From positions 1 through 64,000 of the forward strand of contig JAXGGA010002194.1 in assembly GCA_038373865.1 (NCBI GenBank): a stretch of DNA of 64,000 bases, in the 5' to 3' direction. The translations under genes were made by a program, and so were the position numbers. Source of the DNA: Uloborus plumipes (lineage: Eukaryota; Arthropoda; Arachnida; Araneae; Uloboridae). Each line of letters opens with the position of its first letter. Within the stretch, counting starts at the first letter, position 1. Shown piece by piece: positions 48,535 to 59,490 of this stretch. Below the pieces are notes generated by a model. That model saw nothing but the letters and a program-made list of their open reading frames with translations. It was not told where the DNA came from and ran no database searches.

Positions 48535-49470
48535 TGGGCGACTCGTCATTTTTCACACGAAATCGGTCCGGTCATGGTTTTTTGAAATGTTTGTATAATT
48601 ACAATACTATTACACAGAAAATGAATCGATTACTTTGGTTTGAAAGAGAGCCAATTGAAGATTATGTTTTTCTGATAAATCATGATAGGGGGTAAGTCCC
48701 CTGCCTAGTATAACTAGGCAGGGGACTGTGCCTTGCTCTTTGTTGCGTAATATGTGCAAAACTATTAAAACATTATTAGTTACGAGACTACCTATAAATT
48801 TAGGCACAAATCGTGGACATAATAACTAATGTATTTCAGAAGTAAATTAATTGACATTGACACCACTGAAAACCACATTGAAAACCACTTCCCAGAGGAC
48901 TGTTTTCGCACCGACCCTGAGGCATACTTTTATCACAAATGCGGCTCTGAAACTAAACGAAGAGGCGTTTCAACATCGTTCTCAGCAATTTCAGCAATTT
49001 CACTCATTACTTTCAACTTCATGACAAAAACATTTGCAAGAGTAACAGATTTTTTCTATTGGAGCTTTGAATTTGTAGCAGGGGACTGTTTGAAAAATCT
49101 CCGGACAGAATTTACATAACAACTTTTAGTTTTAGAAATACGTAATTCGACCTTATTTCATAAAAAATATATAGCTGCATCATACTATTTTTAGATGTTA
49201 ATTTCTAAATTTATGTAGTGTTAATAGGTTTTGGGAAATATTGCCTTTAAGTGTTTAACTACTGGATTGTGACAGCCAGGGGACTATGTTTTTGGTGCTT
49301 AGATAATTTCCAGAAAAAAAAAAGTTAAATTGTTATCGCTCCAATCACAATTGGGCTACACAGTATTGGTGCTTTACTTGTATTAAGAGCGATAACTACT
49401 TTATTACACCTTATTATTTTTAAAATACTCGATTCTGAAAGCCAATTGCGAGCTTACAGAGAATCACCTA
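48535..49470. mobile_element. Family F MITE, copy F6 (936 bp)
   Basis: Starts TGGGCG, lacks about 13 bp of the usual left repeat (ATTCTCTGTAAA), and continues CTCGTCATTTTTCACACG. The right end is AGAGAATCACCTA before TA. Reverse orientation relative to F1. A perfect 14-bp-arm hairpin, GTCCCCTGCCTAGT-ATA and its inverse, lies at 48696-48726. The plus-strand ORF at 48829-49119 is noncoding MITE sequence. Confidence 0.85.
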
Positions 49471-49472
49471 TA

Positions 49473-49642
49473 TATTATTATTATTGTTATGACTATATAC
49501 GTAGCAAGTTAATACGTACCTTTAAGTACGAACATAGTCATTGAATGATAGTGTAAAAGATGATTTTTGTCTCCAAGTTATACCATTGATAAAGATGGCT
49601 GGATATAAAATTCAAAAATGAGAGTCGCGAAAATTCGAGTTA
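49473..49642. other. Pogo-like element sequence between F6 and F7
   Basis: About 170 bp of the host pogo-like MITE, ending GCGAAAATTCGAGTTA at F7. Nothing coding. Confidence 0.6.
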
Positions 49643-50578
49643 TGGGCGATTCTCTGTAATCTCGTCATTTTTCACACGAAATCTGTCCAGGCACGGTTTT
49701 TTTTAAATGTGCGTATAATTATATTACTATTGCTCAGAAAATGAATCTATTACTTTGGTTGTAAAGAGGGCCAACTGAAGTTTGTTTTTCTGATAAATCA
49801 TGATAGGGGGTAAGTCCCCCGCCTAGTATAACTAGCCAGGGTAGCCAGGTGACTGTGTTTTTGCTCTTTGTTGCGTAATATCTGCAAAACTTTTGGAACA
49901 TAATTAGTTACGAGACTACCTATAAATTTAGGCACAAATCGTGGACATAACTAATATGTTTTATAATTAAATTAATTGGCATTAATAAAATCACTTCCCA
50001 GAGGACTGTTTTCACAACGACCCTGATGCATACTTTCATCACAAATGTGGCTCTCAAGCTAAGCAAAGTAGCGTTTAAACACCGTTCTCGGCGATTTCGG
50101 CAAATTCACACTGATTACATTAAACTTCATGCCAAAAAGAATTTGCAAAAGTTATAGATTTTTCGTATTACAGCTTTGAACTTGTTGCAGGGGACTGTTT
50201 GAAAAAACTCCGGACAGAATTTACATGACAATTTTAAGTTTAAAAAATACGTAATTATACCTTATTTCATAAGAAAAATATAGCTTCATTATTCTATTTT
50301 TAGATATTAATTACCACATTTATGTAGTGTTAATAGGTTTTTTGAAATACTATCTTTAACAGTTAGACTATGGGATTGGGACAGCCAGGGGACTGTGTTT
50401 TTTGCGCTTAGATAATTTCTAGAAAAAGAAATTAAATTGTTATCACTCCAAATACAATTGGGTCAAAAAGTATTAATGCTTTACTTGTATTAAGAGTGAT
50501 AATTACTTTATTACACTTTTTTTATTTTTGAAATACTCAGTCCGGACAGACAATTACCAGTTTACAGAGAATCGCCCA
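49643..50578. mobile_element. Family F MITE, copy F7 (936 bp)
   Basis: TGGGCGATTCTCTGTAATCT and ACAGAGAATCGCCCA, flanked by TA (49641-49642 and 50579-50580). Reverse orientation relative to F1. CAGGGGACTG-type motifs near 50001, 50188 and 50389. It is one of the best-preserved copies. Confidence 0.9.
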
Positions 50579-51005
50579 TATAGAGGTTTTCGGGAAATAG
50601 GGTAAGTGCTCCAGTAGTCGGCCACAATGACATAAAACTCCTCATAAATAGTACGTTTTTATTTTAAAATCAGATACGGCGCATTCACACATTCCCCTAA
50701 CCTATCCCCTCCCTTCCCCCCTAACCCTCCTTCCGACCTATCCCCAATCATCAACCAGTGGCAGTTAAGTTTTGGGTACTTTTTTTGAATTAGTAATGAG
50801 TCATTTCATTTTGAATGGTGTGCCCGTCATCCAAGATTGCGATTCTGCTTATTTTTCAGCTAAGAGGACACGTCTTCTTAAAATGGCCAATTACACTTAT
50901 TAATTTAATTCTACTGTAAATTTGAGTGATTTTATCTTAATGGAATGTCTTACATAATGTTTCGATGTAAGAGCGAATTCCTGGTTAGACTCGATTGTTT
51001 TTTAA

Positions 51006-51700
51006 GGGGTTACAGTACCTTTCTAACAAATTTCTTTAATTTAAGTGAAAAAGTTAATTCTTTGAAATATTTGTTTCTGCACTTGTTTAAAAATCAATAA
51101 TTTATTTTCAAACATCAAAAATTTTGAAAACTTTTTTTGAAAATTTGAAAAATGTAAGAAAATTTCAGGTTTTTTTTAAACCCTAAGGCTTTTTTGTTTC
51201 TGCACTAATTTCAAAATTTCTTTTTGCGAAATGATCGCAAGTAAAACCTCAACAAATCTGTGCATTCATTTTCTTCTATTTTGATTAGAAAATATTTTGT
51301 GACCTTTTATGTAAAAAATTCTTAGAAAATTTTGTTCTTTGAGGTTTAACAAACTCTAAAAATTTTTGTAATTTATAAAACGCTTATTCAATGCAGTTTT
51401 GCTAAATATATTATCCTGTGTGCAAAAAATATTGCTTTAAAGTTATATCTTTAATAGAAAAAATTCCTTAGCATTTCTAGTAACATAGAAACACTAAAAA
51501 CTGATCACCGAGAAAAAGCACTTGTTTGGCTTTTCCATTAGAACACATAGCATGTATGCCCTAAAGTCACTCATAACTTTTTAAATAATTTAGCTAGAAC
51601 AATGCTGTTTTTTTCTGAGTGTTTTAAATAACTTTTATTTTTGAAATAAGCAATAAAGTTTTTTTTGGTCTCTTGGTCATTTTTGAGGTACTGTAACCCC
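51006..51700. mobile_element. TTAA-flanked MITE in G (695 bp)
   Basis: The ends GGGGTTACAGTACCT and its perfect 15-bp inverse are flanked by TTAA (51002-51005 and 51701-51704). TTAA sites are used by piggyBac and Kolobok; GGG starts are more like Kolobok, so this is the preferred but unproven assignment. Noncoding; the minus-strand ORF at 51571-51759 crosses the right end and is spurious. Confidence 0.85.
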
Positions 51701-53375
51701 TTAAAGGGGTGGCCGACTACTGGGTACAGAATTCTTCTGCTTTTAAAATAGTCGGCCATGGTAGGCCGACCACTGGTTCTAAGCAGTTTGGATGATTTAT
51801 CCAGTAGTCGGTCACATACTTAATGTAACTTTTCATTCTTAATATGGGTTCATCAAATTAAAACTAAATTAACTTATTAAAATACAGCGACAATTTAACT
51901 GTTTTGAGTAAAAATACCTTTTCCAAAGTTTTTTTTCTTTAAAAATAGTAATTGAATTGAATGTCCACCTTTTTTTGACCACCATTGCGACATTTTATTG
52001 ATCCTAGTGTTGTAAATTTAATTGAAAATTCTAAAAAAGAGATTTTTAAATACGCACTCGTTGAGTAAAGACTATAAGTTTTAATACTCATCTAGTTATT
52101 ATCAAATGGTGTTTTAATAGTTTTTCTTATCAAATTTTATCTTAAATTCATGAAATTGGTGAAACGAGTGATTTGACTTCTATTGATACTTATTCGGCAG
52201 TTAATAAATATTCCCCAATTATAGGAGATAAGGTGCAAAACTTCAATAGTCACATAGGCTCAAGTTATTTAATGAGTGCCAAGCATGTAGTTATTCTTTC
52301 TTTTGCTATTATGCTTAACTTTTTGCTTTACCAAAGGTTCAAGACCCCTGTACTCTATTTAGGAAAATTGTTTCAAATGTTGGTATATTTTCACTAATGA
52401 TTCTCCCCAAATGTCTGACTTCTTGAGTTTTCTTCGCTAGAGGATTAGAATTGTGCTGAGTTAATTTCAAAACTACATGGTTACATTGTTGCAAACTAAA
52501 TTTTGGTTTGTTTTCAAGGTTATTCCTCGTTTACTAATATTCTTGTCGAAAGCTGTAAGATTACTTTCATGACATCCCGAGTTCCATTTACTTCCTTATT
52601 TCATCTTACTTCAATTAGTTTAAAACAAATAACCTTGCTTCAGTGGAACATTCTGTGCTAGATGAAGCCTTGATAGAGATTCCTTTCAGCGCATTTTTGA
52701 ATGTATTTTTACTTGCATAGTTTTGGAAGCAATCATTTCTGAAACTACAGTTTTAGTTTTATGTTCCGTATGTTGAAATTCCGTTCTAATGAATGTGAAC
52801 CAGTTAAATGCCAACGTAATTTTTGGTCATGAATAGTGTGGACTCTATTATTACTTCTTTATGTTTACATAAACAGTAAAGGAGTTTTTCATTTCTTGAT
52901 TCTTTGGTCATTATCACTAAAAACTGCTGTTCACTACAAAACTATTCCTGTTTTGTTACTTCCTAAGCAATAACATTTTGTACATTTAAAAAACTTCGTT
53001 TATTTTGTCCCTTCTTGCATCTTTAGTAAGTGCTGCTGAAATTCTTTTCTTCAGAAGCTTTTTTTTTTTTTTTTTTTTTTTTTTTAACTTTCTTTTTGAT
53101 ATAGACATATTTTTAGACGTTATTCAGAAAAAAATAGTTTTTTAGTGCGAGTATTTAAAATAAAACTGTTTTTACACAACTAAAGTATAAAAACATTAAT
53201 GTCCGGAGAATTCTATGCTAATTGTACTGTCTAAAATTAATAATGGTAGATTGATAGTTAGAGAAATAAGTAAAGCACATAGTGTATCAAGAAGTACACT
53301 AACATGATCATCTACACAGTTGAGTACCAGAGGTACCACGAAAAATATGACCAGACTAAGTATAATGCACCGCTG

Positions 53376-53549
53376 CAGGCCCGTCATTTCACGTTTTTAG
53401 AGGGGGGGGCAAAGGGTGCAAACACAATGCAATTTCATCGAAAAAAAGCAAACACCACGCCCATTTATATATTGATTAACTGATTTCTCAAAACCCGGGG
53501 GGGGGGGCAATTGACCCCCCTCCCCCTGGCCCCCCAAATGACGGGTCTG
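53376..53549. repeat. CCCGTCATTT-ended repeat with G/C tracts, second copy
   Basis: Inverted relative to 20890-21060 and at the same place in G. The ends are CAGGCCCGTCATTT and AAATGACGGGTCTG. The long G run (53499-53511) may be inaccurate. Confidence 0.65.
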
Positions 53550-54729
53550 GTTCTTTGTAAATTTCCCTTTGTTTTGTTTTGTTTTTTTAATTCAACCCCC
53601 TATATGAGATAAGATCAATAAAAATGAAGTGGCCGACTACTGGATTCAACGTGGCCGAGCACTGGATTTCTGTGGCCGACTACTGGAGCATTTACTAGTG
53701 TTGACAACAGCTTGGATTTTAACGTATTGTTTTTTGTAAATTTCTGAAACAAGTAGGTGATTCACAATCAGAAAGGTTTCTTCTAAAGTTTTACCTTGTT
53801 TTTGTTGCTGTATTGATAGCTGAAAGCTCTAGGTTAGCCAAGATCCACAAAAGATCTCTTAAACGGCCGACTACTGGAGAACTTACCCTATCATTCAAGA
53901 TAAACATTTTTGCTGTAAATTTTCGAGACTAGCAAATCCGAGATAAACAGGTTCGACTGTATTTGTTTTTAATTTTGAAATATTTGCTGTAGTTTCTTTG
54001 GGGTATTTGTCGAGGTTGTAAAAATAGTAACTTTGGTCCATGGCTCAAGAGTTTCTACATTGTTAAAAGTCTTAGTGACCTTTAGCTGACAGAATTTAAG
54101 AGTCTCGCATTCAGATCCAAATTGTTGGAATAACCAAAGGGCGATGCCGAAACAAGTCAATATGAGATGGATAAAAAACATAGAAATAAAGAGGATGGTT
54201 GGTGTTAGATATTATTTTAAAATAACAATTTAAAGACAATTTAAGTTGTCTATAATGAAGTTTAGGTTCTTGTGCTAATATATGCAGGCAATTTATAGGT
54301 GAGGTCTTAAAGGCTCTTGTACAAATACGCAAGCCTTGATTATGTATTGAGTCCAGGAATGTGAGATAGCTTTTGGCTGCTGAGCCGTTAATCTTGCAGC
54401 CGTAATCAAGTTATAAGCGTATCAGAGCCCTGTAGATTCTTCACATGGGCTATGCATTGGCACCGCAAGAAGTGTTAGCCAAGACTCTGAGAATGTTTAA
54501 TTTCAGTCTACAGTTATTTTTTAATTCTCGTATTGAGGTATAAGTTTAAGTTTATTATCCAGTGTGAGGTCAAGAAATTTTCCTTGTTCTTTTATAGAAA
54601 TTGGTTGGTCATTAATCAGCAGGTTTGGATCAGGATGGAGACTTCGTTTTCGACAGAAATTAATACAGTATGTTTTTTGAGCAGAAAATACTAAGCCATT
54701 TTCCTCCGTCCATTGTAAAACTTTATTAA

Positions 54730-54949
54730 CCCATTAATGCCTCGCGTCCCTTTTTATGGATGGTCCAAAAAGTGTCTAAATTGACCAAAACTGAACATTT
54801 CAACCAAATAATAGTGTTCAATTATTACTTTGGTATTGTTTCAATTCATTATTAACAGATTGAAGCACATAACCATTGTAAAGTGTGTTTTGTAGCCGTA
54901 TAACCAGTATACAAAATATCTTCTAAAAAAAATGTCAGGCATTAATGGG
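54730..54949. mobile_element. TTAA-flanked MITE in the LINE (220 bp)
   Basis: The ends CCCATTAATGCCTCGC and the inverse of CCCATTAATGCCTGAC are flanked by TTAA (54726-54729 and 54950-54953). LINE codons continue cleanly on both sides (IAIN then KVLQW). TTAA plus a CCC start suggests piggyBac. Noncoding. Confidence 0.9.
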
Positions 54950-55057
54950 TTAATGGCTATTTGTAGTTGTCTCTCAACGATACTCATGCTCAGTGACAAG
55001 AAAGATTTAAAAATCATCAACGAACATTGTACCTTTGACAGCTGGACGCAGTTGCTC

Positions 55058-55343
55058 GATTTTTTTTTTTTTTTTTTGTCGTGTGCCAGTCAGGCTGTCA
55101 ATTTGGGGTGCGCTGCTTCACTTTTCCAAATGTACCGTAATTTGATGTGAAGTCCGACTTCCACAGTACACGCATGCCATAGGTACCCGTTTATAAGGTA
55201 GGCAACCTTTCACAACAACACATTTACACTCTGAAAGGACAGGGACAGGAGAGGGAAAGCACATCCATGCCCAAGCCGGGACTCGAACCCGGGGCCACTT
55301 CATCCGTGGCAGACTGCTCTGACCACTGGACAAGGTGGTCGGC
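55058..55343 (-). mobile_element. tRNA-derived SINE
   Basis: Minus strand. The head GCCGACCACCTTGTCCAGTG contains an A-box-like TGGTCAGAGCAG and a clear B box, GGGTTCGAGTCCC; the tail is poly(A) (T-run at 55060-55077 on plus). GCAGTTGCTC flanks both sides (55048-55057 and 55344-55353). The RT reading frame can be followed across the duplication. It is not a tRNA gene: no cloverleaf 3' half was found, and it has a ~200-bp unrelated body. Confidence 0.9.
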
Positions 55344-55567
55344 GCAGTTGCTCAATGAAGCTATTGATTGCTATTAGGAAAATATTCACACTTAGCACAC
55401 TTCCTTGGGTTACCCCTTCTTCTTGAATGAAGGTATCCGACAGAATAGACTTGTCGTACACATAATGATCGATTTTTCAAACAAATTGTGGGAACGATGG
55501 GGAGGATGCCTCGCAACCTAAATTCGTGCAGAGTCTTTAGAATCCCGATCCCGTATCTCCAACCCAC

Positions 55568-55731
55568 CCCCGTTGTCCGTTTAACTTGTCGTGGTGGATG
55601 GGGGGTCTTGCGGTTTGGTGAGTTCGGGGCGAGCTCTTGGGCAGAGTAGTGACCCCCCAGTAGCTCAAACTGAAGTTCGGCGGGAAGGGATTTTCCCCCT
55701 TCCTTCCCTCCTCACACTTGGGTGATTCTAC
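55568..55731. repeat. GC-rich unassigned insert
   Basis: CTCCAACCC-ACCCCCGTTGTC-type sequence with C and G runs; a similar start (CTCCAACCCCC, GTGTCCGTTTG) occurs at 58827-58870. It separates the LINE ORF1 and RT remnants. The ORFs on it are GC-driven. Confidence 0.5.
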
Positions 55732-56040
55732 GGTCAATGCGTTTTTTGCGTCCCCAAATAAAAAATAATCTGTTTAATTTCACATCCATTATATCAATAG
55801 TAGCCGTTATTTTTATGATTGTTGTGGTAAGGGCCAGACGAAATTTCAATTTTTGGGGGGTTTATCGATACCAGGGGAAAATGGGTTGCCAGGGGAGTGA
55901 CACTATTGGCAGAACTTTTTTTAAATTTACTATTATTTCACTTATTTTTCGGTGTAAAATCATAGTATGGACTCATTTCTCTAAGACCTGTATTCAAAAA
56001 AAAAAATTAGCGTTGTAATAAAATAAAAAAAAATCAATCT
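55732..56040. mobile_element. Possible S-type left end (S5)
   Basis: GGTGATTCTACGGTCAATGC resembles the S left ends (GGCTCATTCCACGTCAAATC in S2). No matching right end, TSD or motif array was found. The plus-strand ORF at 55722-56018 has no recognisable similarity. Confidence 0.3.
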
Positions 56041-56578
56041 TGAAAGCACGACATGTTGCATACAAGTCGCACCGCAGATCCCAAATCAAAATACTTCCCG
56101 CATTATGTCCAAACCGCTGGTACTTAAAGCACCTGAGCGGGTTTGGGATGCAGGGCCGAACTGGGCAAGAGCTTTCACACGTGAAGGGAGGTCAGGAGTA
56201 GAGAATGTCAAAATCAGGTGTTACGGGCACCATTTATCCATCAAGCTTAATAATGATCCGTTTGACTCCACTATATGTTGAGAATGCATTTCTTCCAAAA
56301 TTTCTTCCTCTGGTGTATAGAGAAGATCGGGTTCCGTAATGATATCTCTAGAAAAGTTTAGTGTTTTTGTGCTCTGTAACAGTACATAAAAAGGAGCCTA
56401 TTTGAGTGGTTAATAGATATAATAGATTTAGCTTGCTTTTAGTTTTAATTTGGACAAGAAGTTCACTAGTACGTAACGTTGTAACTAATTCACAATCTCC
56501 AATTAAGTGAGTTATAGCTTTATTTATAAGGAAAGGCGAAGTTGCAGAAAAATTCAGATTACTATTGCTCTTGATCAG
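56041..56578 (-). pseudogene. LINE ORF1 (gag-like) remnant
   Basis: Read on the minus strand: SPFLINKAITHLIGD, LRTSELLVQIKTKSKLNL, a frame change, then FSRDIITEPDLLYTPEEEIL, another change, and RPCIPNPLRCFKYQRFGHNA at 56157-56096. The last is a zinc-knuckle start (CxxC usually, here CFKY, so the second Cys is lost). These blocks are the usual order in the ORF1 of spider and insect Jockey-type LINEs. The 5' end meets CAGTGGCGGCTCGTG at 56577, a hAT-like terminus. Confidence 0.8.
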
Positions 56579-57071
56579 TGGCGGCTCGTGCCTTAATTTA
56601 GTGGGTGGGCCCGCAATTATAAGTTTGCCCAGTAATGCTTACACAGATAAAATAAAGGAAATAACCGTTAGTAAACCAATACTGAGCGACGTAAAATATT
56701 ATTAAATTCAATTAATACAAACTTGCATTGCAAAATTATCTTATTTGATTTGATACATAGGTTTCATATTTTAAATGCTACTCCAGCCACGATCAATGTA
56801 ATAATAATAGCAGTATTTTGCACAGCTGACCGATTTTCTATACATCACTAACGTTAAGCAAGCTAGATCTCATAATTTTGCCATTTTCAGACAGTGAAAA
56901 TATATATTTTTTAAATTCATTACATTAAAAGTGTCATGCTTCAAGAGAGGCGGCACACCTCATTACACATTACGGTACTACACTTATAAAGAAAATAACA
57001 TTTATGCCTAAAAACATCCCCTCTCTCCCCTTAAAAATTTCGACAATCTGCACCATGACTTTCTGAAAGCC
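56577..57071. other. Unassigned interval, possible hAT-like left end
   Basis: CAGTGGCGGCTCGTG at 56577 looks like a hAT-type terminal repeat, but no inverse copy was found in the window. The rest is AT-rich. Confidence 0.3.
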
Positions 57072-57075
57072 TCTA

Positions 57076-57700
57076 GGGTCATTCCATAGAAATGTCAACC
57101 TCCAGCCGAAGAAAAAAAATACCGAAGTGAAAAAAGTATCAAAAAATAAATAAATAAATAAATAAATAAATAAAAATCATGCAACATAAGAAGTTAAAAA
57201 AAATTAAAAAGTATTGTAATTATCACTGAGATTAGCCATAATAAATAGTTCGTAGTGTGTTTACTGCTTGTTATTCGATTGTTACGTTAGTCACGTTACG
57301 TTAGTCACACTCCATCTTAAGTAAAAGTGACACTTAAGACTGAAAAAAATTAAGATTTAATAGATGTGTTTTATGTTTTAAAAAGCCAACTTTACACATT
57401 TTTCAAATATATCATTCAATTTTTAACACTTGCTAAACTTTGAGAAAGTTTTGCCTCACAACATGAGCATTAATTTTCAGGGTTGCAAAAATGTTACGTT
57501 AGTCACGCTGCTATTTTGGGTGAAAAAATGTCTACTGTCTGTAATTTTGTTTTAAATTCTCAGCAGAAATGATACATAGATACCATGTGCATTGTAAATC
57601 CACCGGCATAACTAAATAATATTTTTTATCCTTTAAGTTACAAGAAAAAACAGTTACAAAATCAGCTCTGAATGTTACGTTAGTCACTATGGAATGACCC
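57076..57700. mobile_element. Family S transposon, copy S4 (625 bp), non-autonomous
   Basis: The ends GGGTCATTCCATAG and its exact 14-bp inverse are flanked by TCTA (57072-57075 and 57701-57704), a 4-bp TSD. GTTACGTTAGTCAC occurs at about 57282, 57297, 57492 and 57674, and the last runs into the right terminal repeat. No coding remnant. A (AATA)n tract lies near 57148. Confidence 0.9.
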
Positions 57701-57704
57701 TCTA

Positions 57705-58899
57705 TCAAATTAGGGAACGCATAAGGTAAATGACTAGATATGGGAATGCTTACAAGTTTTTTTGTTTTTTAATTTCGATACAAATGTTGCAATTTCAGTT
57801 CATGAAAAAACAAATTCTAACGGTGTTAGAACTAAAAAAACTCACTTTTAGTCAAAATCACTTGACAATTCTTGCTTTCTTCTTATTATTTGAAATTTTA
57901 AACTTTGTATGTGTCTTGTTCCGAAATGTTTTTAAAAGTTTATAAGTTTTATGTCCATTATATTTTAGATAATTTTAGTTCTGACATCTCTTTATTTTTA
58001 AAATAAAACCATCGATTAACAATGAATTATCAATTTAAATCTCACCTATTTCATTTTATCATGAAATAAGTTAAAAACAATTATGATTCATGTTCTAATT
58101 ACCTTGGAACATTGACACAAATATTGTATGATGAAGAAAAATTAGAGGTTCCAACATATTTCATTGTCATTTTTGAGAGCATTTTTTGGTCCAGCTATTA
58201 GAGGAATTATGCAAAAGAAAGTTTGATGAAATTTTTTAAGCCCACATGGATAGAATTCATTCAAATATTTTTTTAGGACTGTGTTGTATTAATAACGGCC
58301 GGGCAACGCCGGGTAATAAGCTAATTTATTAAAATAAAAAAAAATAATAAAAAAAAATACTGCAAGAATTGGATTAGTCCAGCTGCACGCAATTATTACA
58401 TCTATTCTGAGGTTCTCTGGAATGACATAAAATTATAGTACGTGCTTACGGAATAAATTTCACCCATATTATCAAACTTGAAAATGAAGCTTAAAGTTAG
58501 GATTTAAAAGTAGAGAAAGAGAGAGATCGTTTTATAAGAACTGCTACTGCTACGAGCCCAACCTCACATTTCAAACAATTTTTGGTCAAAATTTCATGAA
58601 CATCGGAAGAATAACCTTAGCCATACTCGAAAGACATTTATATACGTATATGCATACACACACACTTTTTACTTTATTACTAGTGAAAAAGGGTAGCGAA
58701 AGTTGTCAGCAAGGATCTTGTACTATACCGTGAGATACTAGATGGCGACACCAGACATAATTTACCTATTTTTATCCTTCTATCGTCCCATGAAGTGAGG
58801 TTCCAGACGCGGATCCAGGACCTCCAACCCCCCCCCCCCCCGTGTCCGTTTGCATTGTCGGGGGGGGGGGGGGGCTTTTTGACTGTCAAGTGATTTTTG
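57705..58899. other. Unassigned interval with tail-like motifs
   Basis: GGCCGGGCAACGCCGGGTAA then TAAGCTAAT near 58298 resembles the 3' hairpins of Helitron or RTE-type elements. An RTE-like tail (TTTCATGAACATCGG) lies near 58600, before TA/CA-rich sequence. A C-run and a G-run at about 58830-58875 are GC-rich repeat fragments related to 55568-55731. The minus-strand ORF at 58680-58889 is spurious. Confidence 0.4.
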
Positions 58900-59480
58900 G
58901 CGCAATAGCCTTTAACTGGGCTGATAAAAACATGTTAAAACTAGAGTTTCTAAAACTTTTAAAAATATTTCTAAAACAGACACATACACGAAGTTTAAAT
59001 TTCTAAAACTAAAAACACATTAAACGAGACAAAGACGACGCAAAAACAAGGACAAAGTAATAGCACTAAATCAGATACATAAAATCAATCTCCCAAAGAA
59101 AGGGGAACAAACCAGGGTGGAGTGCGTCCCAAGCAACTCCTTTAAAGATAGATTAAAATTACTAAAATATTTATGACGAATGCGATTAAAATTAGGGCAG
59201 TTACTAAGAATGTGTATTACTGTTTGAGTAGTATTACATGTTCGTCGAATATTATTACATGTTGGAGTTAGTTCACGCCACAAGAGACGTTTATGGGTGA
59301 ACTTGGTGTGACCAATGAGGGGTCGGGATATTAAAACTTGTTGTCTCCTAGTAAGCTGCAACGACCTGAAACCTTTCGTCTAGGGCTGTATAGAGGGTAA
59401 TTTATTTTGAGTTTCAGTATTCCAGACCCGCTGCCAATGGGCGTTAAGGCTTTCGCAAATGACATTTGCATGTTATGTTA
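58900..59480 (-). pseudogene. Second LINE 3' fragment (same family as 46.9-56.6 kb)
   Basis: On the minus strand from about 59361: QLTRRQQVLISRPLIGHTKF, THKRLLWRELTPTC, then HILSNCPNFNRIRHKYF and about 30 more codons to a stop at 59071, followed by the 3' region. This is the C-terminal zinc region; RT and RNase H are missing. A ~10-codon internal duplication (NNIRRTCNT) is present. The codon before QLTRR is TTG, so it is an internal part of an ORF, not a start. Confidence 0.85.
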
Positions 59481-59490
59481 GTTTACGATG

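Larger units (their letters stand above)
50600..53888. mobile_element. Family G transposon, complete (3,289 bp)
   Basis: The ends GGGTAAGTGCTCCAGTAGTC and the inverse of GGGTAAGTTCTCCAGTAGTC are flanked by TA (50598-50599 and 53889-53890). Beyond both ends the pogo-like sequence continues. CCAGTAGTCGGCCAC motifs recur near both ends, including 51700-51820 and 53630-53690. It contains a TTAA MITE (51006-51700) and the CCCGTCATTT repeat (53376-53549). No recognisable transposase; the ORFs inside are short. A truncated copy lies at 20556-21861. Confidence 0.8.
48340..53959. mobile_element. pogo-like MITE hosting three further elements
   Basis: The ends CAGTCAAACCTGTCTATCTC and the inverse of CAGTCGAACCTGTTTATCTC are flanked by TA (48338-48339 and 53960-53961). 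LINE coding sequence abuts both sides. Inside lie F6, F7 and G; without them about 450 bp remain, with ATTCGAGATACGG and TTCGAGTTATAGAGG motifs. The short length implies a non-autonomous element. Confidence 0.85.
53962..55545 (-). pseudogene. LINE reverse transcriptase remnant
   Basis: Read on the minus strand: GILKTLHEFRLRGILPIVPT, then EEGVTQGSVLSVNIFLIAIN (the PQGS-type motif), then GTMFVDDF (the catalytic Y/FxDD box, whose Asp pair at about 55015-55025 is intact), then NKVLQWTEENGLVFSAQKTY, INFCRKRSLHPDPNLLINDQ and the thumb. LRICTRAFKTSPINCLHILA follows. The SINE and the TTAA MITE split the ORF, and frame changes and stops are common. This is the Jockey/I superclade type without its endonuclease. 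At 53961 the ORF is cut by the pogo-like insertion and resumes at 48337. Confidence 0.9.
46880..56578 (-). mobile_element. Jockey/I-type LINE, interrupted, minus strand
   Basis: Five co-oriented pieces read in order on the minus strand: ORF1 with a zinc knuckle (56578-56060), reverse transcriptase (55545-53962), RNase H and C-terminus (48337-47580), and a 3' region (to about 46880) shared with the fragment at 58900. The endonuclease is missing. Insertions: a pogo-like element (48340-53959), a SINE (55058-55343), a TTAA MITE (54730-54949) and about 0.5 kb at 55568-56040. Without them the LINE is about 3.5 kb. All frames carry stops or shifts. Confidence 0.8.

Noticed and set aside
48829..49119. 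96-codon ORF inside F6
   Set aside because: Equivalent frames are broken in the other F copies, so it is chance openness in a noncoding MITE.
55270..55343. Possible tRNA gene on the minus strand
   Set aside because: The B box is good, but the acceptor stem does not close and the sequence continues into a SINE body with poly(A) and a 10-bp TSD.
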